DNA of 64,000 nucleotides from Cunninghamia lanceolata. Lineage: Eukaryota > Streptophyta > Pinopsida > Cupressales > Cupressaceae. Below the pieces are notes generated by a model that was given only the letters and a program-made list of their open reading frames with translations, did not search any database and had not been told where the DNA came from. Below, one piece after another: positions 12,046 through 23,223 of the stretch (position 1 is the first letter of the stretch; every line of letters starts with the position of its first letter). A program made the translations under genes and the position numbers. The stretch lies in the NCBI GenBank assembly GCA_027924645.1, contig BSBN01000233.1, positions 12,542,501-12,606,500 on the forward strand. Reading direction: 5' to 3'.

Positions 12046-12975
12046 AATCAATTAAGCTTTGAATGGCCTGAGCATTTCTACACCTGCAGAGTTAGTGAAA
12101 ACAACAAAGGACTTGTTGCTTCAAGAGATAAACAAACATGACTCAATTCAGACAAATATGCCATCATAAAAAAATCTCGGATTGGGTACATGTATCTTGG
12201 GGTCAAAAGGGATTAGTGACTCTAGGAAGTTGCGTAGTAAATCCTCCCTTTGTGAGGAATTTCTTTTATGTTTGGATGGTATGGTGTTGATTGGAGAGGT
12301 TAAGAGTTGGGTCCTTTCTCCTTCCTAAGGATGTTGTGTCTGCCCCCGCTATCAATATGCCTTCCTCCTCGACGGGTGGTGCTTTGTTGGAACCAGCTTC
12401 TAGGGGATAGGTTCTCTAGTCTTGAACAAATAGTTGCTAGCAATTCATCACCAACTCCAAAACCTACAATCATTTTGCCTCAACTAGTAATTTGTAGTGC
12501 AGAATCTTTTGGTCACACGTTGCAACAGGACTCTAGAGGTTACAAGTGTGTTTACTCTCCCGCAGTTTGTTGATGGTGCTCTTCTTCGCTCCGCTCAACA
12601 TAAAGAGGTGATTCATGGGGTTAACTTCCTCCAATTGTCAAATCTAGGCTCCTCTGCATCAATAAACAAGAATATATGGGTCGCATAGGTCTCACAAGTA
12701 GGAGCTTCTCTAGGCTGTTGTGCTTGGTGTCAGCAAGTGGGATGTTTCTCCTATGTAATTCCATCTTTTTTTGTCTACCTCTAGCTCATATTTTGGCCTC
12801 TTCACTTGTTTTTGTTTGACCTAGTATTGTGGTCTATTCTGTCTTGGCTTTGGTTTCTCTATTTTGCATTAGGGTTTCGTCCCTAATTTTGGTACTATCT
12901 CTGTATGAACTTTCTATATTGCATGGGTTAGGGCCCCAATAGAATCCCTCCGTAAATTATCAAAAAACAAATAAA
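12046..12975 (+). mobile_element. LINE 3' end fragment
   Basis: The stretch ends with GGGTTAGGGCCCCAATAGAA, a short T/A-rich link and an A-rich tail (ATCAAAAAACAAATAAA). The closing segment resembles that of the LINE ending at 22850 (GGGGGGCCCAATAAGATCCC, then an A tail). No reverse transcriptase or endonuclease motif is readable in it, so it is a 3' untranslated piece. The left boundary is uncertain and no target duplication was found. Confidence 0.4.
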
Positions 12976-13213
12976 CTATGTAAGGTAGATCAATGCATAG
13001 CCTAGTGCTCAGGTAGGTTGCACACACATACTAATGGTCTAGCCATTGGGTTTGCATGAATGTGTTCAAGAAGGAAACTGGAACATCAATTGTCCTTTTG
13101 AAACAAGAAACAAATGCCATGTCAAAATGCATAAAGAAAATACAACAGATCAAAATTGTAGATGTGACATCAAGTAAATGTTTCATATTAGGTTAATAAT
13201 AACTCACATATTA
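12976..13213. other. Single-copy-looking spacer, LINE target
   Basis: No repeat or coding signal seen. Its right end, AACTCACATATTA at 13201-13213, is the left copy of the target duplication of the following LINE, so this is pre-insertion DNA and, by the argument given for the exon at 23142-23223, probably intronic. Confidence 0.4.
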
Positions 13214-13309
13214 ATACCCATTAAAGGGTTAAGGGATAATAATTCACGGGCAAATACATCGCTCCTAAATCCAGAAAGAAATAAGGATAGGAGAGCAGAT
13301 GGGAATAAA

Positions 13310-13487
13310 AATGAGGCATCGCAGCCCCCTCCCCAAGGCTTTGTAAAGCCTTATTTTGATCGGACTTTGCATGGGTTAGGGCTGGATTGTCCTTTGAGAA
13401 GATGGCAGCTTTCTTCATGGAGGTTCTCTTTATCTCAGGCACAAGACAAATAATGAAGAAAAATAGGAAAGTATGGTGGTTGGGATC
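13310..13487 (+). pseudogene. LINE RNase H domain, N-terminal part
   Basis: The plus strand reads PPPQGFVKPYFDRTLHG, matching the start of the RNase H domain found at the C-terminus of plant L1 polyproteins (PPPxGWxKxNFDG, with the first catalytic Asp). After a frameshift near 13375 it continues as DGSFLHGGSLYL and KTNNEE, the usual TNNxAE region containing the catalytic Glu. It is interrupted at 13487 by the family X insertion. Several stops make it non-functional. Confidence 0.65.
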
Positions 13488-14302
13488 TGTTGATGATTGT
13501 TTTTAGACAAGACAACAATAGAGTAGAATACTGAGCATCCGACTCTCTTGAACAAAGTTTTCTCGAATGCTAAACAAAGTGATCAATCGAGATAACTCCA
13601 AGGTTCCTTTTCTTATGATTCATGATGGATTAACTCAATGACTTGATGTGATTTTGCTGATGAACACAAAGGGACTAACACAATTGTTCTAACAACTTGA
13701 TTGTTTCACTCGTGGGAGGCAAACACTTGGAATTTCTAAGTACTACAACTCTTCAACGTATGATATGGCAATGATGTTCTTTAGTTTCAATTCCTAATGA
13801 TGGTGAGTAAAAAAAAAGTGCAAAAGGTAAAGGTTTAGGATACTACTCTAATCCTAGATGCAAGAGATGATTATAGATAAGGTGGAATCAACCAACTTTG
13901 CTTCGCCAAGTTGAAACAACTACACAAGGTTGATGCAATCTTCTAAGGGTGATATAAGATATTCAAATCACTTATGTTCATGAAAATTCAACAAACATAA
14001 ACGATCAAAGTTAAGCTCACTGCGTTCAAACTAACCATACACTGCAACTTGCAAACCACAAATCACAAATGGTTTTGACATATGGATTCCACCATGAAAC
14101 AACAATAAAATCTTCCACCAACTAACATAACACATAAAGAAAACTCAATCTAATTTAACATTCGCTTGAAGAAATCAGAAACCATGCAACACTTAGAAAC
14201 ATATAGAGAATCACCAAACAATGAGTCTTATATTATTTCAAAAGAGCTCTTGCAACAATTTTTAGAGTCTTCAACCTCTTACAAATGAGAGCAAAAGAGT
14301 CC

Positions 14303-14310
14303 TTATATAG
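14303..14310 (-). promoter_or_regulatory. TATA box of family X unit 1
   Basis: On the minus strand CTATATAAGG lies about 820 bases before the CATCAACA terminus and about 160 bases beyond the stop of the long frame. The same placement is seen in the units at 1-1399 and 59620-64000. Confidence 0.6.
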
Positions 14311-14466
14311 ACCTCAAGAATACATGAATAGTTAGGATTGATTGGCAAAGCCAATGGACCAGATTATGCCACCTCACAGGTGGTTACAACAAACTCCTAT
14401 TTTTAGTATATGAAAGAGGGAACAAAGGCACGTTTCCCAAGAAGATAAGGATGACAAATCAATAGC

Positions 14467-17400
14467 CTATGAGGAATCTCCATGTGAATAACCATCACTA
14501 GTGTTATGAAGTTCAATGAATCTGGACACCACTTGTTTGATATCATCAAAAGGTACACTTGGCGTATTCCTAGTGGTTCCCTCAGCTTCAAGCACATCAG
14601 CTGCATAAAGGCCAAGTGTCTTCTCCCAATCAGTCATTCTAGCCTTGTTGGCGCCAAGGTGGATAGCAAGTGAAAATATACTATCAAGCTTATCATCAAA
14701 AACATCATCTTCTTAAAAGTAGAAGGCTTGGACTTGTTCTTTCATACTATCAATAGTCATCTCTCCAAAGGGATTGCATATCTTCATTAAGGATGCATGT
14801 ATTCCATCTTGGATCCTTTGAATAACGCTTCTTACCCTTGACATGTTTGTTTCAACCCTATCAAGTAGCTGTCCCTTATTGCGAAAGCAATAGTACCAAG
14901 AAGAGAAATCATATGTTATTCCTTCCTCAATCACCTCAGCATGTATCAACTCATCCACTGAAGTCTCCATCAAACTCTTCAAATGTGGCATAAATTGTTC
15001 TTTGATGGCCTTAAACTCAGCACAGGCTGTCAGCAATGCAAGCACCCTTTCCTTGAGATCAGCAACTTTATCATACACTTGCATAATATCTTCACGATGT
15101 CCATATGTTGTTTCCCTTGACCTCTTCATCCAATCCTTCAACCTATGAGATGAAGACCTCAGCCCCTCAAGCTGCACAATTGTTTCTGGAGGAAGAATGG
15201 GCGAAGGTGTAGAAACTCTTTCCTGCTGATGGATAGGGTGTACTAGGTGTTGAATATACTATTCCAATGCTTGACACCTTTGCTCAGCCTTAATCCCACC
15301 TTTTGTTTCTTGTCTTATGATAGCCCGAGCATTATCAATTGAATCCTGAAGTTCTTCTACTTGTGCCCCAGTCAGCGGACCCAAATCAATTGTGTTATCA
15401 TAATCTTCAGGTGCAATGTCTTCTATATTCTTCTCAAGTCTTGGAAAAGCTACATGTATTCTCCTTACACCAGCTTCGTCTTTTGTTATTTTTGAAAGAG
15501 TGGTTGCTTTCTTCTTCGGTTTTTCAGTAGACATATCTAGAAGCAACTCTTCGACTAGAATAGGATGATATCTTTCTACTTCACAGCTCTCTTTAATTCT
15601 ATCCTATAGCCACTCCGACAATGATGAAAAATCTCCTGGCTATTGTACTTGCCTTCCTTGCACGGGCAATGATTCTTCTTCAGCTTCATCTTTGTCCTCA
15701 ATGTTAGCTTCATCAAGGATTTCAGTATCATGTGGACTTGAGGGCACCTCTTCAAATGGAGTATCCGAGACTGCATCTTCAACATGTACAACTATATCCT
15801 GATTCATTGGAGTATCTCCTGGTTGCCTAGATGAAGCAGTTTCAATGCTTACCCTTTTCTTCTTCTTACTTGACTCTCCTTGTGCAAATTCAAGTTGTTT
15901 TCTTTTCTTTGCTTGGCTTGAATCCCTTTCATTATCCTTGCTTCGTGAATCTCTGCTAAGTGCACTATGCTGTACTCATTGTTCAATTTCTCCCATCTTG
16001 GTGTAAGTAAGCTTCTTTCCTTCATCTATCAGTGCTTGTACTTGCTCTTTTGCATGCTCCTTAGTGATAGCAATGATAGGTTCTATCAACTCTTCATCAT
16101 ATACTCTTTCTCTATCAATCCAATCAATGTCATATGGCAGGTTCCGTATCTTATTATATTCATCACCTGAAAGAGTTCTATCATCATCTAGCTGATCTGG
16201 AATCCTCAATACTTTTGTAGCTCTTACCAAATCCCATTTCAATCTTGAACATTTATGCATCCTTATATCATCATCACCAATAGCATTTGCCCAATGATCT
16301 TCAAGCTGCTCTACATGCTGGTAGGTAGGATATGTTCGCTTAATAGCTCCATGTGGGTCAAAGTTCACCCTCCTTGAATCATGAAGATGTAAATGATATG
16401 CTTAAAGCTCAATCTCAAAATGTTCGGCTGCTTGAAGTGATGGACATGAATAATACCTTCCAATCTTGAGAGGGAATTGAACCCCGACCTTCTTTCTTGT
16501 CCTTTGCATCTTATGGAACTCCAACAACTGTTTTGATACTTCCAACAGTACCATCCTATTAGTAGGATACCTTGGCAATCTATATGGAAAGGATGTGAAG
16601 CCCTGAATTCTGATATAGGTGAACTTATCATATTGAATATAGTATCTTCTATACTGTTCAATGAAGTTCCTAGCAGCACCTGTCAACCTCCTATGCAACT
16701 CTCCTCGCAACTTTCTCACTATATTCATGGCAAAGGCATCATTAAATCTCTTATAATGATTGATGTTCTTCAAATGGAGCTGTGTATAGCATTGATGTGA
16801 TAGGATTTGGCCGGATTTTATGCCTACTTCTCCTTTAGATGTCAATCCCTTGTATACCACATTTCTTGCCAGTATGTAGACAAGATAGGAAGTCATGAAG
16901 GACTTAGACTCATCAAAACTTTCAAATTGCTCATCAAGGCAATGACTTATAAGCCCAGCCCAATCAATCAACTTATTCTTTGTAAAAACATGGTCAAAGT
17001 ATGTATACATCCATCCTTCAAAAGTCGATGATTGAGGCCTACCTGTTACCCGATTCAAGAACATGATGAAGTAACTTATCTCCTTCTTGAAATCTGCCTT
17101 GTGGAACTTCGGACCTTCAGAGTTGTATATCTTGATTGAAGGATCTATCATCCACTTGTTCCTTACTTCTTGCATGTATTGCTTGGAATTGCCTTCAAAG
17201 GTATGTTGTGCAGTTGTAGGACAAATGAACACTGTCTTCCGATTCGGGATGTTGAAAATCCCCTGAATGGCTTCTCTTTGCAAGTAGGCTAGGACAGTCC
17301 CGTCTTTAGCCACAATTTGTCTTCTTTCTTTATCATAGTGTTGAATGCATTCTAACACCAATTCAGTGCTAGGTAGGGTAGGTGGGAAGCATGCTACTTG

Positions 17401-17595
17401 TACAATTCCACTCTTTGCAATGGCCTTGATATCTTCATTCCTTGTAATGGCGAGCAAGAAATCCTTCATTTCTTCTAAGTTGACGTGTCCCATGTTGGTG
17501 TCTCCAACGTTCTTGCAGTGAGTCTCAAGCTTGGAATCGGGTATGGTTGACTTGGCATCCATCTTGATCATCACTTGAGGCTCCTTCACTGTCAT
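14467..17595 (-). pseudogene. Long reading frame in U3 of family X unit 1, unknown protein
   Basis: From ATG at 17595 to TAG at 14467-14469 there are 1,043 codons in one unbroken frame, interrupted only by six nonsense codons: TAA 16402, TGA 15976, TAG 15640, TAG 15604, TAG 15259, TAA 14713 (lowest coordinate of each). No frameshift is needed. The first 397 residues include FLLAITRNEDIKAIAKSGIV, AYLQREAIQGIFNIP and KLIDWAGLISHCL, and look globular. Around 15.7-15.95 kb a Lys/Arg-rich stretch (KKRK, KKKKR) could be a nuclear localisation signal, followed by an acidic Glu/Asp-rich linker. I do not recognise the family; no Gag zinc knuckle, protease, polymerase or integrase motif is present. The two other sufficiently complete copies of family X in this window lack it. 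Confidence 0.6.
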
Positions 17596-17929
17596 GCCGA
17601 TCTACCTACAAGACAACACCTTTATAAGAGACTTGATATAACAAAATCATCCCTATAAGTCTGATTTTTGGATGATAAAACTATGAAATTCTACAAATTA
17701 AGTAAAAGGCAATATTATTGAATGAAATGTAGCAAAAACGTACCTTCAAATCAATTTTAAGACAAAAATAAGTGCAGATTTCTGTAGAAAATGATGAAAA
17801 TCAATTATAAATGACAAAAATCAGACTTCAAAAGTGCAGATCTGCTATAAAAAATGCTGCTCCTCCAAAAATCACTCCTTGGTGATTGCAATGTGAATAA
17901 TGATCAAATGATGGAGAGCGCCCTAGCTT

Positions 17930-19700
17930 ATATATAAGCTAGGCGATCTGCTTCGGAGAAAGAGCTGGTCGGCCAAGGTAGGTCGGCCAATTTCAGCATT
18001 TAATACATTTTTTAAAATTTTCAAAAACTTCCAAATAAACTTCTCCAATCTAGGCGCCAAAATTGGTAATTAGAGGAATAGGATGCGCCTAGCCTTAAAG
18101 CTTTTTTCTTGATTTTTAATGCCCTTATCCATTCTTTTAAACTCTCTAAAGCTTTCTCTTATCATTCAAATGCTAGATTTCATAATTGCAAACCTTTTAC
18201 ATTCAAGGCACCAAAATAGGTTGATTTATTAAGGAAAGTGCGCCTTGTCTTGGATAGATGTTTACTTCAATCCTCATGCATCCAAGCCATTGTAAAGACT
18301 CTTGTGAACTTGTCAATTTCAATGCATTCATTATTAATTGACCCCAACTTGATTCCTCTTGTAGGCGCCAAAATGATATTGAACATGGGGAAACTAGCGC
18401 CTTAAGCTATGATGCTCAATTGGATGCATTTACTCCATTTGGAAGCTCAAGATGACTCTTTCAACCCTCATACTCTTAGGCGCTCAAAGTTGATAGGAAA
18501 TTACATGAAGGGGGCCTAGACACAATGAATGCAATCTTCAACTCAAGGCGCTCATGTAAGGTGAAATGAGTTGAAATAGGCGCCTATCTTTTCTGAGTGC
18601 ATTTGATGATGGTTTTAACCCTTAAAATAACGTCCAATTTCATGCTTTCAAGTTCTCTTTTTGTAAAGCGCAATATTAGGATGCTCCAAGTGTGAAATGG
18701 CGCCTTGACTCCCCTCAATGATATTGATCATCCATAGGCGTCTTTTGATGATGGTTTGGTCATAAATTGGCACCTAAGCTTCAAATGATCCCTTTCCAAG
18801 GCGCCAAAGTTGGGTAAAATAGGCAAGGAATTGCGCCTATTATCCTTCTACAAGTTTTGAATCACTCCTTGTCCTTATATCCTTAGGCGCTATCTTTGGA
18901 TGATCTCTTACATCCCTTTTCTTCCAAGGCGCCCAAACTAGATCTCTCCAACACAAAGTGCGCCTAGGGTCTTAACTCATTGCATGATACTTCAACTTCA
19001 TCCTTCACTAAGGCGCTCTCCTAATTGGCAATGAACCATGTCCTCCTATGTTAGGCGCCCAAACTAGATAGAACATACAAGGAAATGCGCCTAGACACTC
19101 TTGGTCCTAAACTTGCCATTTTGGCGATTTCAAACTCACGTTTAGACTTCCTAGAGACTTCTTCATTAGGGCGCCTTGACTTATAGGCCATTTCTTCATC
19201 TTTGGGCGGCATTTTGATGTCTCTGAAACTTCACGATTGCTAGGCGCACTTTTATGATAGTTGGAGTGTAGATTGCGCCTAGGATCTAGTAGATGTTCAC
19301 TTCAAAATTTCATGATCCTAGGGCTTGTATGCATTTTTGTGAACTCTTCAAACTCAATACCTTCAATGCTTATAGTTTCAAACACGCTTTCTCCATAGGC
19401 GCCAAAATGGGGTGATTTTGATGAGGAATGCGCCTTGCCTTCAAAATGCCTATTCTCCTCTCAAGGCGCCCCAATGAGATCACACATGCGTGGAAATGTG
19501 CCTTACCTTCAAAAGTTGGATTTGGACAATTAAAATCAACTTTGGGTCTTAACTCCTCAGGGCGCTCCTCCTTGACCAGTTGAATCACTCTTCCCACTCA
19601 AGGCGCACTTTCAGGGTGCTACAAATGACAAAGGGCGCCTAGACACTACTTAGCCATTTTTGTTTGTAGATTTTCACTCATTGAAGCATGTTGAATTCAA
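17930..19700. repeat. GGCGCC-cored degenerate array in family X unit 1
   Basis: Cores such as AGGCGCCAAA, TGCGCCTAG and AAGGCGCTC recur about every 40-80 bases through this segment, with AT-rich, variable filler between. It holds no extended reading frame. It lies at the same place, just inside the TGTTGTGAC terminus, as the arrays in the other family X units, although the unit sequences differ between copies. Confidence 0.55.
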
Positions 19701-19842
19701 GACATAATTCCAACATAAAACCCTCTCAGTTCTGACCTAAGGAAGGCTCCATACTGCATTTGCAAGCTTATTAGCTAACTAACTCTAAGATAAAACAAAC
19801 AACTAACCTAAAACAACTAATCCTATGAAGAAAACTGGGGGT

Positions 19843-19859
19843 CCCCATTTGCAATGGGG
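19843..19859. repeat. Conserved terminal hairpin CCCCATTTGCAATGGGG
   Basis: A perfect 6-bp stem around a 5-base loop, 23 bases from the element terminus. The same 17 bases, within a longer matching block, occur at 48836-48852 at the same distance from the end of family X unit 2. Confidence 0.65.
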
Positions 19860-19909
19860 CGATGTGTGATTAGGTCACAACAGGATCGAGCTAGCTCTAT
19901 CAAGTGAAG

Positions 19910-21455
19910 TGTCATGTCCCATGAAATTTTTGTTGGCCGACTAAGAAGAGGCATAGGGGAAGCAACGGTTAATGATCAACATATATACTATGAGTATTGG
20001 ATGAAAAGAGAAGCAGATTAAGATACTAAGAAGAAATCGACTCCCTCACAAAACAACGATCCACATAAGACAAAAATATCTTATTTAAAAGATTTTTAAT
20101 GAAATACAATCATAAGAAGATGAGATTTATTAATGATAAATATTGTGCAAATAAAAGATACAATTTGTGTATGCCTACATCAAGTAATATGATGGGTTGA
20201 TTATTGCAGCGATCCCATTCATATAACACAAATATCTTATTTAAATGTATAATATGATGTGCTACTTACTATAAACAAAAGGATATGATTATGTAAGGAA
20301 CAGCAAAGATATTTAAGGTGCAGCAGATAGCAGCGATTATTATTTGTTAAGGGCAGCGATTAATTATGAGGAGACACGTCCATGGTGTAGAGTGGTGTCT
20401 CTCATAAGGCATCACATTTCTTCATGAGGAAAAGGATCGTATAAATAGAAGATCAAATGATGAATGGAAGGATATTCTACAAGAGAATATAAAATAAAAG
20501 ATAGATAACTAATGTATAACAGCAGAGAATAACACACATACTATACAGCAGTTCTGATATAATGAAACACTCTCGCATCGATCAGTCAGGAATCGACCAA
20601 TCATCAGGCAGCAAGCAAGCATCAGATCATTGAATCTCTGAATATAACAGCAGACAATTGATCTACAGAAATATATCTATCTATACAGTCATCAAGTCTA
20701 ATAAAGACAGCAAAGGATTACATTGCAAACTCTGAACTGAACTAGAAGTTCAATAGGAATCATTATTGGATATACATGCAAAAATAGAATAAGGAACAGC
20801 AGGTCAGATCATTATTGACTGTCAATTATATTTACTTATTGCATATCACTGTCATATCTAGAAATACATAAAATTATTGAAATAAACTATCAACATGGAG
20901 AAGGGGGAAAATGTGCACTATGGAGAACAGCTAAGGCACCCTTACATTGACAGATATGGAGAACAGCGAGTAGGGCACCCTACTATCATGTAAAAGGGAG
21001 AAACAGATAAGGCACCCTAGGGCAGAATTCTTCTCCCTAATCTCCATGTTGAGGGTTTATTGGCACACTAAGATTCACCAGTCAGAGAAGAATGGTGAGG
21101 GGACTACTTGGAGGGAGAACTACTGTCAGAAGGCACCCTGCCATGTCTCCCTATACCTCCTCTTTTATGGCTGAGTGTTGTAAACAAACGGGGTTATCTG
21201 CATAACAATGAATGTATGATTTCTCAAATAGTGATATTATTTATGAGTTTGAATACAATGTAATTTGACTAACCTTCATGATTGAATATATACATATATC
21301 TATGTAGAAAATTGTATATGTTGATTATGTTTTGACTGCAGGATTCAAATTCACAATCGCATTATTCAAAGCAATATTTACATTGGTAAGATGTAACCCT
21401 AACTCTAATTTGTTGCAATTGTAATTTTAGGGCAATTTAGGAAGGGGACATCACA
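19910..21455 (+). mobile_element. Solo LTR in the LINE
   Basis: The 1,546-bp unit starts TGTCATGTCCC and ends GGGGACATCACA and is flanked by TGAAG at 19905-19909 and 21456-21460, a perfect 5-bp duplication. A TATA-like TATAAATA lies at 20440-20447 on the plus strand, which sets the orientation. There is no coding region and no internal LTR pair, so it is a solo LTR. It interrupts the LINE RNase H frame 22 net bases after the family X insertion. Confidence 0.82.
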
Positions 21456-21660
21456 TGAAGTGCAGAATCTAATCGTGGAAGGAGACTCATTTATTGTTAC
21501 CAAAGCTCTGAATAAGGGTAGTTGTCCTAACCAGAAGTTTGGAAGACATCTTGAGGAGGCACGCTTGATTGGATCAAATTTCAAGGAGACAATATATTCT
21601 CATTGTAGAAGAATTGCTAATTCTGCAGCCGGTTATCTAGCCAATTGTGGCATTGATTAA
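21456..21660 (+). pseudogene. LINE RNase H domain, C-terminal part
   Basis: The frame continues from 19883-19909 (IELALSSE) across the solo LTR into VQNLIVEGDSFIVTKALNKG, GRHLEEARLIGSNF and RIANSAAGYLANCGID, ending at a stop at 21658. This is the second half of the RNase H domain of plant L1 elements: the catalytic Asp in VEGDS and the ANxxAxxLAxxG end are recognisable. The His/Asn-rich RExN motif is altered to RRIAN. It encodes the C-terminus of the LINE polyprotein. Confidence 0.72.
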
Positions 21661-22850
21661 GAACCTATTACTGCACTATATAATTGTCACCCTTCTTCTT
21701 GGGGTGAACTTGGGAAGTTTTTAAATTATCTCCCAATAAATTTTTCTTTCTTAAAGGACTCGTTTAGAGGTCCAAGTTTAGAATGTCCACGGAGTTTATA
21801 TCCAATATTTTAATTAAGTGTCAATGAAGAGCAATAAAGGCTTGTGTAATTTTATTGTCATCAAAGCTAAGCATACATTTGAGCATGGAAGGAGGTGTTT
21901 TTCAAGTGGTGGAGGAATGTCATTGCTCTTTGGCTTCAATGGCTATTGGAATTATAGCATTTGGAAATTGCTGTGGCATTGAGTTTGTGGGCTCTATATT
22001 TCTCTACTATAGTCATGGCTCATAAGAAAAGCTCTGGCATAGGCAGGGATCCTCAATGGAAGGGTCATGTGGCAAACCAGAGGTTGAAAGGTAGTTTTAA
22101 TTGCAATAACATGGCAGCCCTAAGGTTTATTAAGGGCACCCAGTGCAGGGCTGTGGAGTTACCCAATGCAGGGCTGTGGCTTTAGTTGTTGCATTTGTTG
22201 CACAGGTGTGAATGTTCATGAGGGCAAGAGAAAGGCAACAGAATCCTCATCTGCAATTTTGGTGCTACAAGCAGAGAAAGGAGACACTGGACTTGGTAAT
22301 GGTGCACAGGGAACTATGTTTGCTCAGAGTGTATTGTGGGTATGCGGGGAAGGTTTTGGAGGGTCTTATGGTGACCCATAATAAGGGTCACCTAGAGGTC
22401 TCCAGCAACTACACTATTCCAATTTTCTACGGGCACAGCATCCACAGAGTAGGTTGCAGGAAGGAATTGAACCATGGTGTTAGGTTCCCATCTCTCAATG
22501 TGGCAGCAAAAGTGCAACAAGGAGGTTGGTGAACAACAAAGTGGAATCTGGATGGAAGAGGTGGTGGGCTGGGGAGGTCAAGGTAACTCTGGCATGAATT
22601 GCTGGGGTGTCTGCTGAGAGTCTTGGAGTGTTGTTTGGTTTTGGTTTTTTGTTTGTATGCAGCAGCTATGCTTGTCAGTTTTGCTGGTTTTAAGCTGCAC
22701 TATGTTTTGCTTATCATGTTTTCTATTACTTTCTCTCATACAACCATTATGGTTGTTTTGTTTGTAATAGACTGTTAAATATTTTACAAATATTTCTGCA
22801 AGGACAGGGGGGCCCAATAAGATCCCCCAATTAATTACTAAAAAAAAAAA
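21661..22850 (+). other. LINE 3' untranslated region and A tail
   Basis: About 1.2 kb without credible coding content, ending in GGGGGGCCCAATAAGATCCC, a 20-base link and 12 A residues, followed by the right target duplication. Confidence 0.6.
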
Positions 22851-23141
22851 CTCACAAATTAGGTTTGTCTTGACAAGATTTAAGTACATATATGCTATAC
22901 TATTAGTAACAGACATCATTCCATAAAAGAAATTTAAACCCCCTTAGAAATTCATCCAATTTTCTAGGAAGTAAATTATTTCTAAATACTGTGAGCTTTG
23001 GTCCTTGAAACTAATGGAGCTACAATTTTGTAGGGCAATTCAAATTATTATTGACTGTGCTCAACAAAATATATGATCAGCACAATGGAAAAGTCCCACA
23101 ACAATAATCAACAATATGAACATCCATATTCTGCTTCTTAC

Positions 23142-23223
23142 CTGCTGTTACATCCACACTTGTAACCTTTGCCTCATGTCCCGCCAATGTCTTGATGGCC
23201 TTGAAGTCTCGTGCTGACCACAC
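23142..23223 (-). CDS. Internal exon of a WD40 protein, PRP4 (U4/U6 snRNP)-like
   Basis: On the minus strand an 82-bp exon reads V-WSARDFKAIKTLAGHEAKV-TSVDVTA and one extra base. It is preceded by a pyrimidine-rich acceptor ending TTATATTTTAG and followed by a consensus donor GTAAGAAG. WS/LAGHE/KV/SVD is the end of one WD repeat and start of the next, and the wording is close to the plant PRP4/LACHESIS splicing factor as I remember it; PRP4 scaffolds the U4/U6 particle in the nucleus. No neighbouring exon was found in the window. If the gene is intact, the next exon lies beyond 13 kb and the LINE nest lies in the intron. It could also be an isolated duplicated exon. Confidence 0.6.

Larger units (their letters stand above)
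13488..19882 (-). mobile_element. Family X unit 1: 6.4-kb TG...CA element, probable giant solo LTR
   Basis: The unit starts TGTTGATGATTG and ends GGTCACAACA and is flanked on both sides by GGATC (13483-13487 and 19883-19887), a perfect 5-bp target duplication. The start of the unit is not repeated near its right end, nor its end near the left, so there is no LTR pair inside. In the minus orientation the order is: TGTTGTGACC terminus, a CCCCAT hairpin, an array with GGCGCC cores (19.7-17.9 kb), a 1,043-codon frame (17595-14467), a TATA box (14303-14310), and the CATCAACA terminus. Termini and target duplication fit retroviral-type integration and a later LTR-LTR recombination. It sits in the RNase H region of a LINE. 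Confidence 0.75.
13214..22850 (+). mobile_element. 5'-truncated L1-type LINE, split by two LTR insertions
   Basis: The LINE occupies 13214-13487, 19883-19909 and 21456-22850. It is bounded by a 13-bp duplication, AACTCACATATTA (13201-13213) and AACTCACAAATTA (22849-22861), 12 of 13 matching, and ends in an A tail (22839-22850). After removal of the two inserts and one copy of each 5-bp duplication (GGATC, TGAAG), an RNase H reading frame joins across both junctions. The remaining length is about 1.7 kb, so it was truncated at insertion, as usual for L1. Its 3' untranslated part runs from 21661. Confidence 0.8.
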
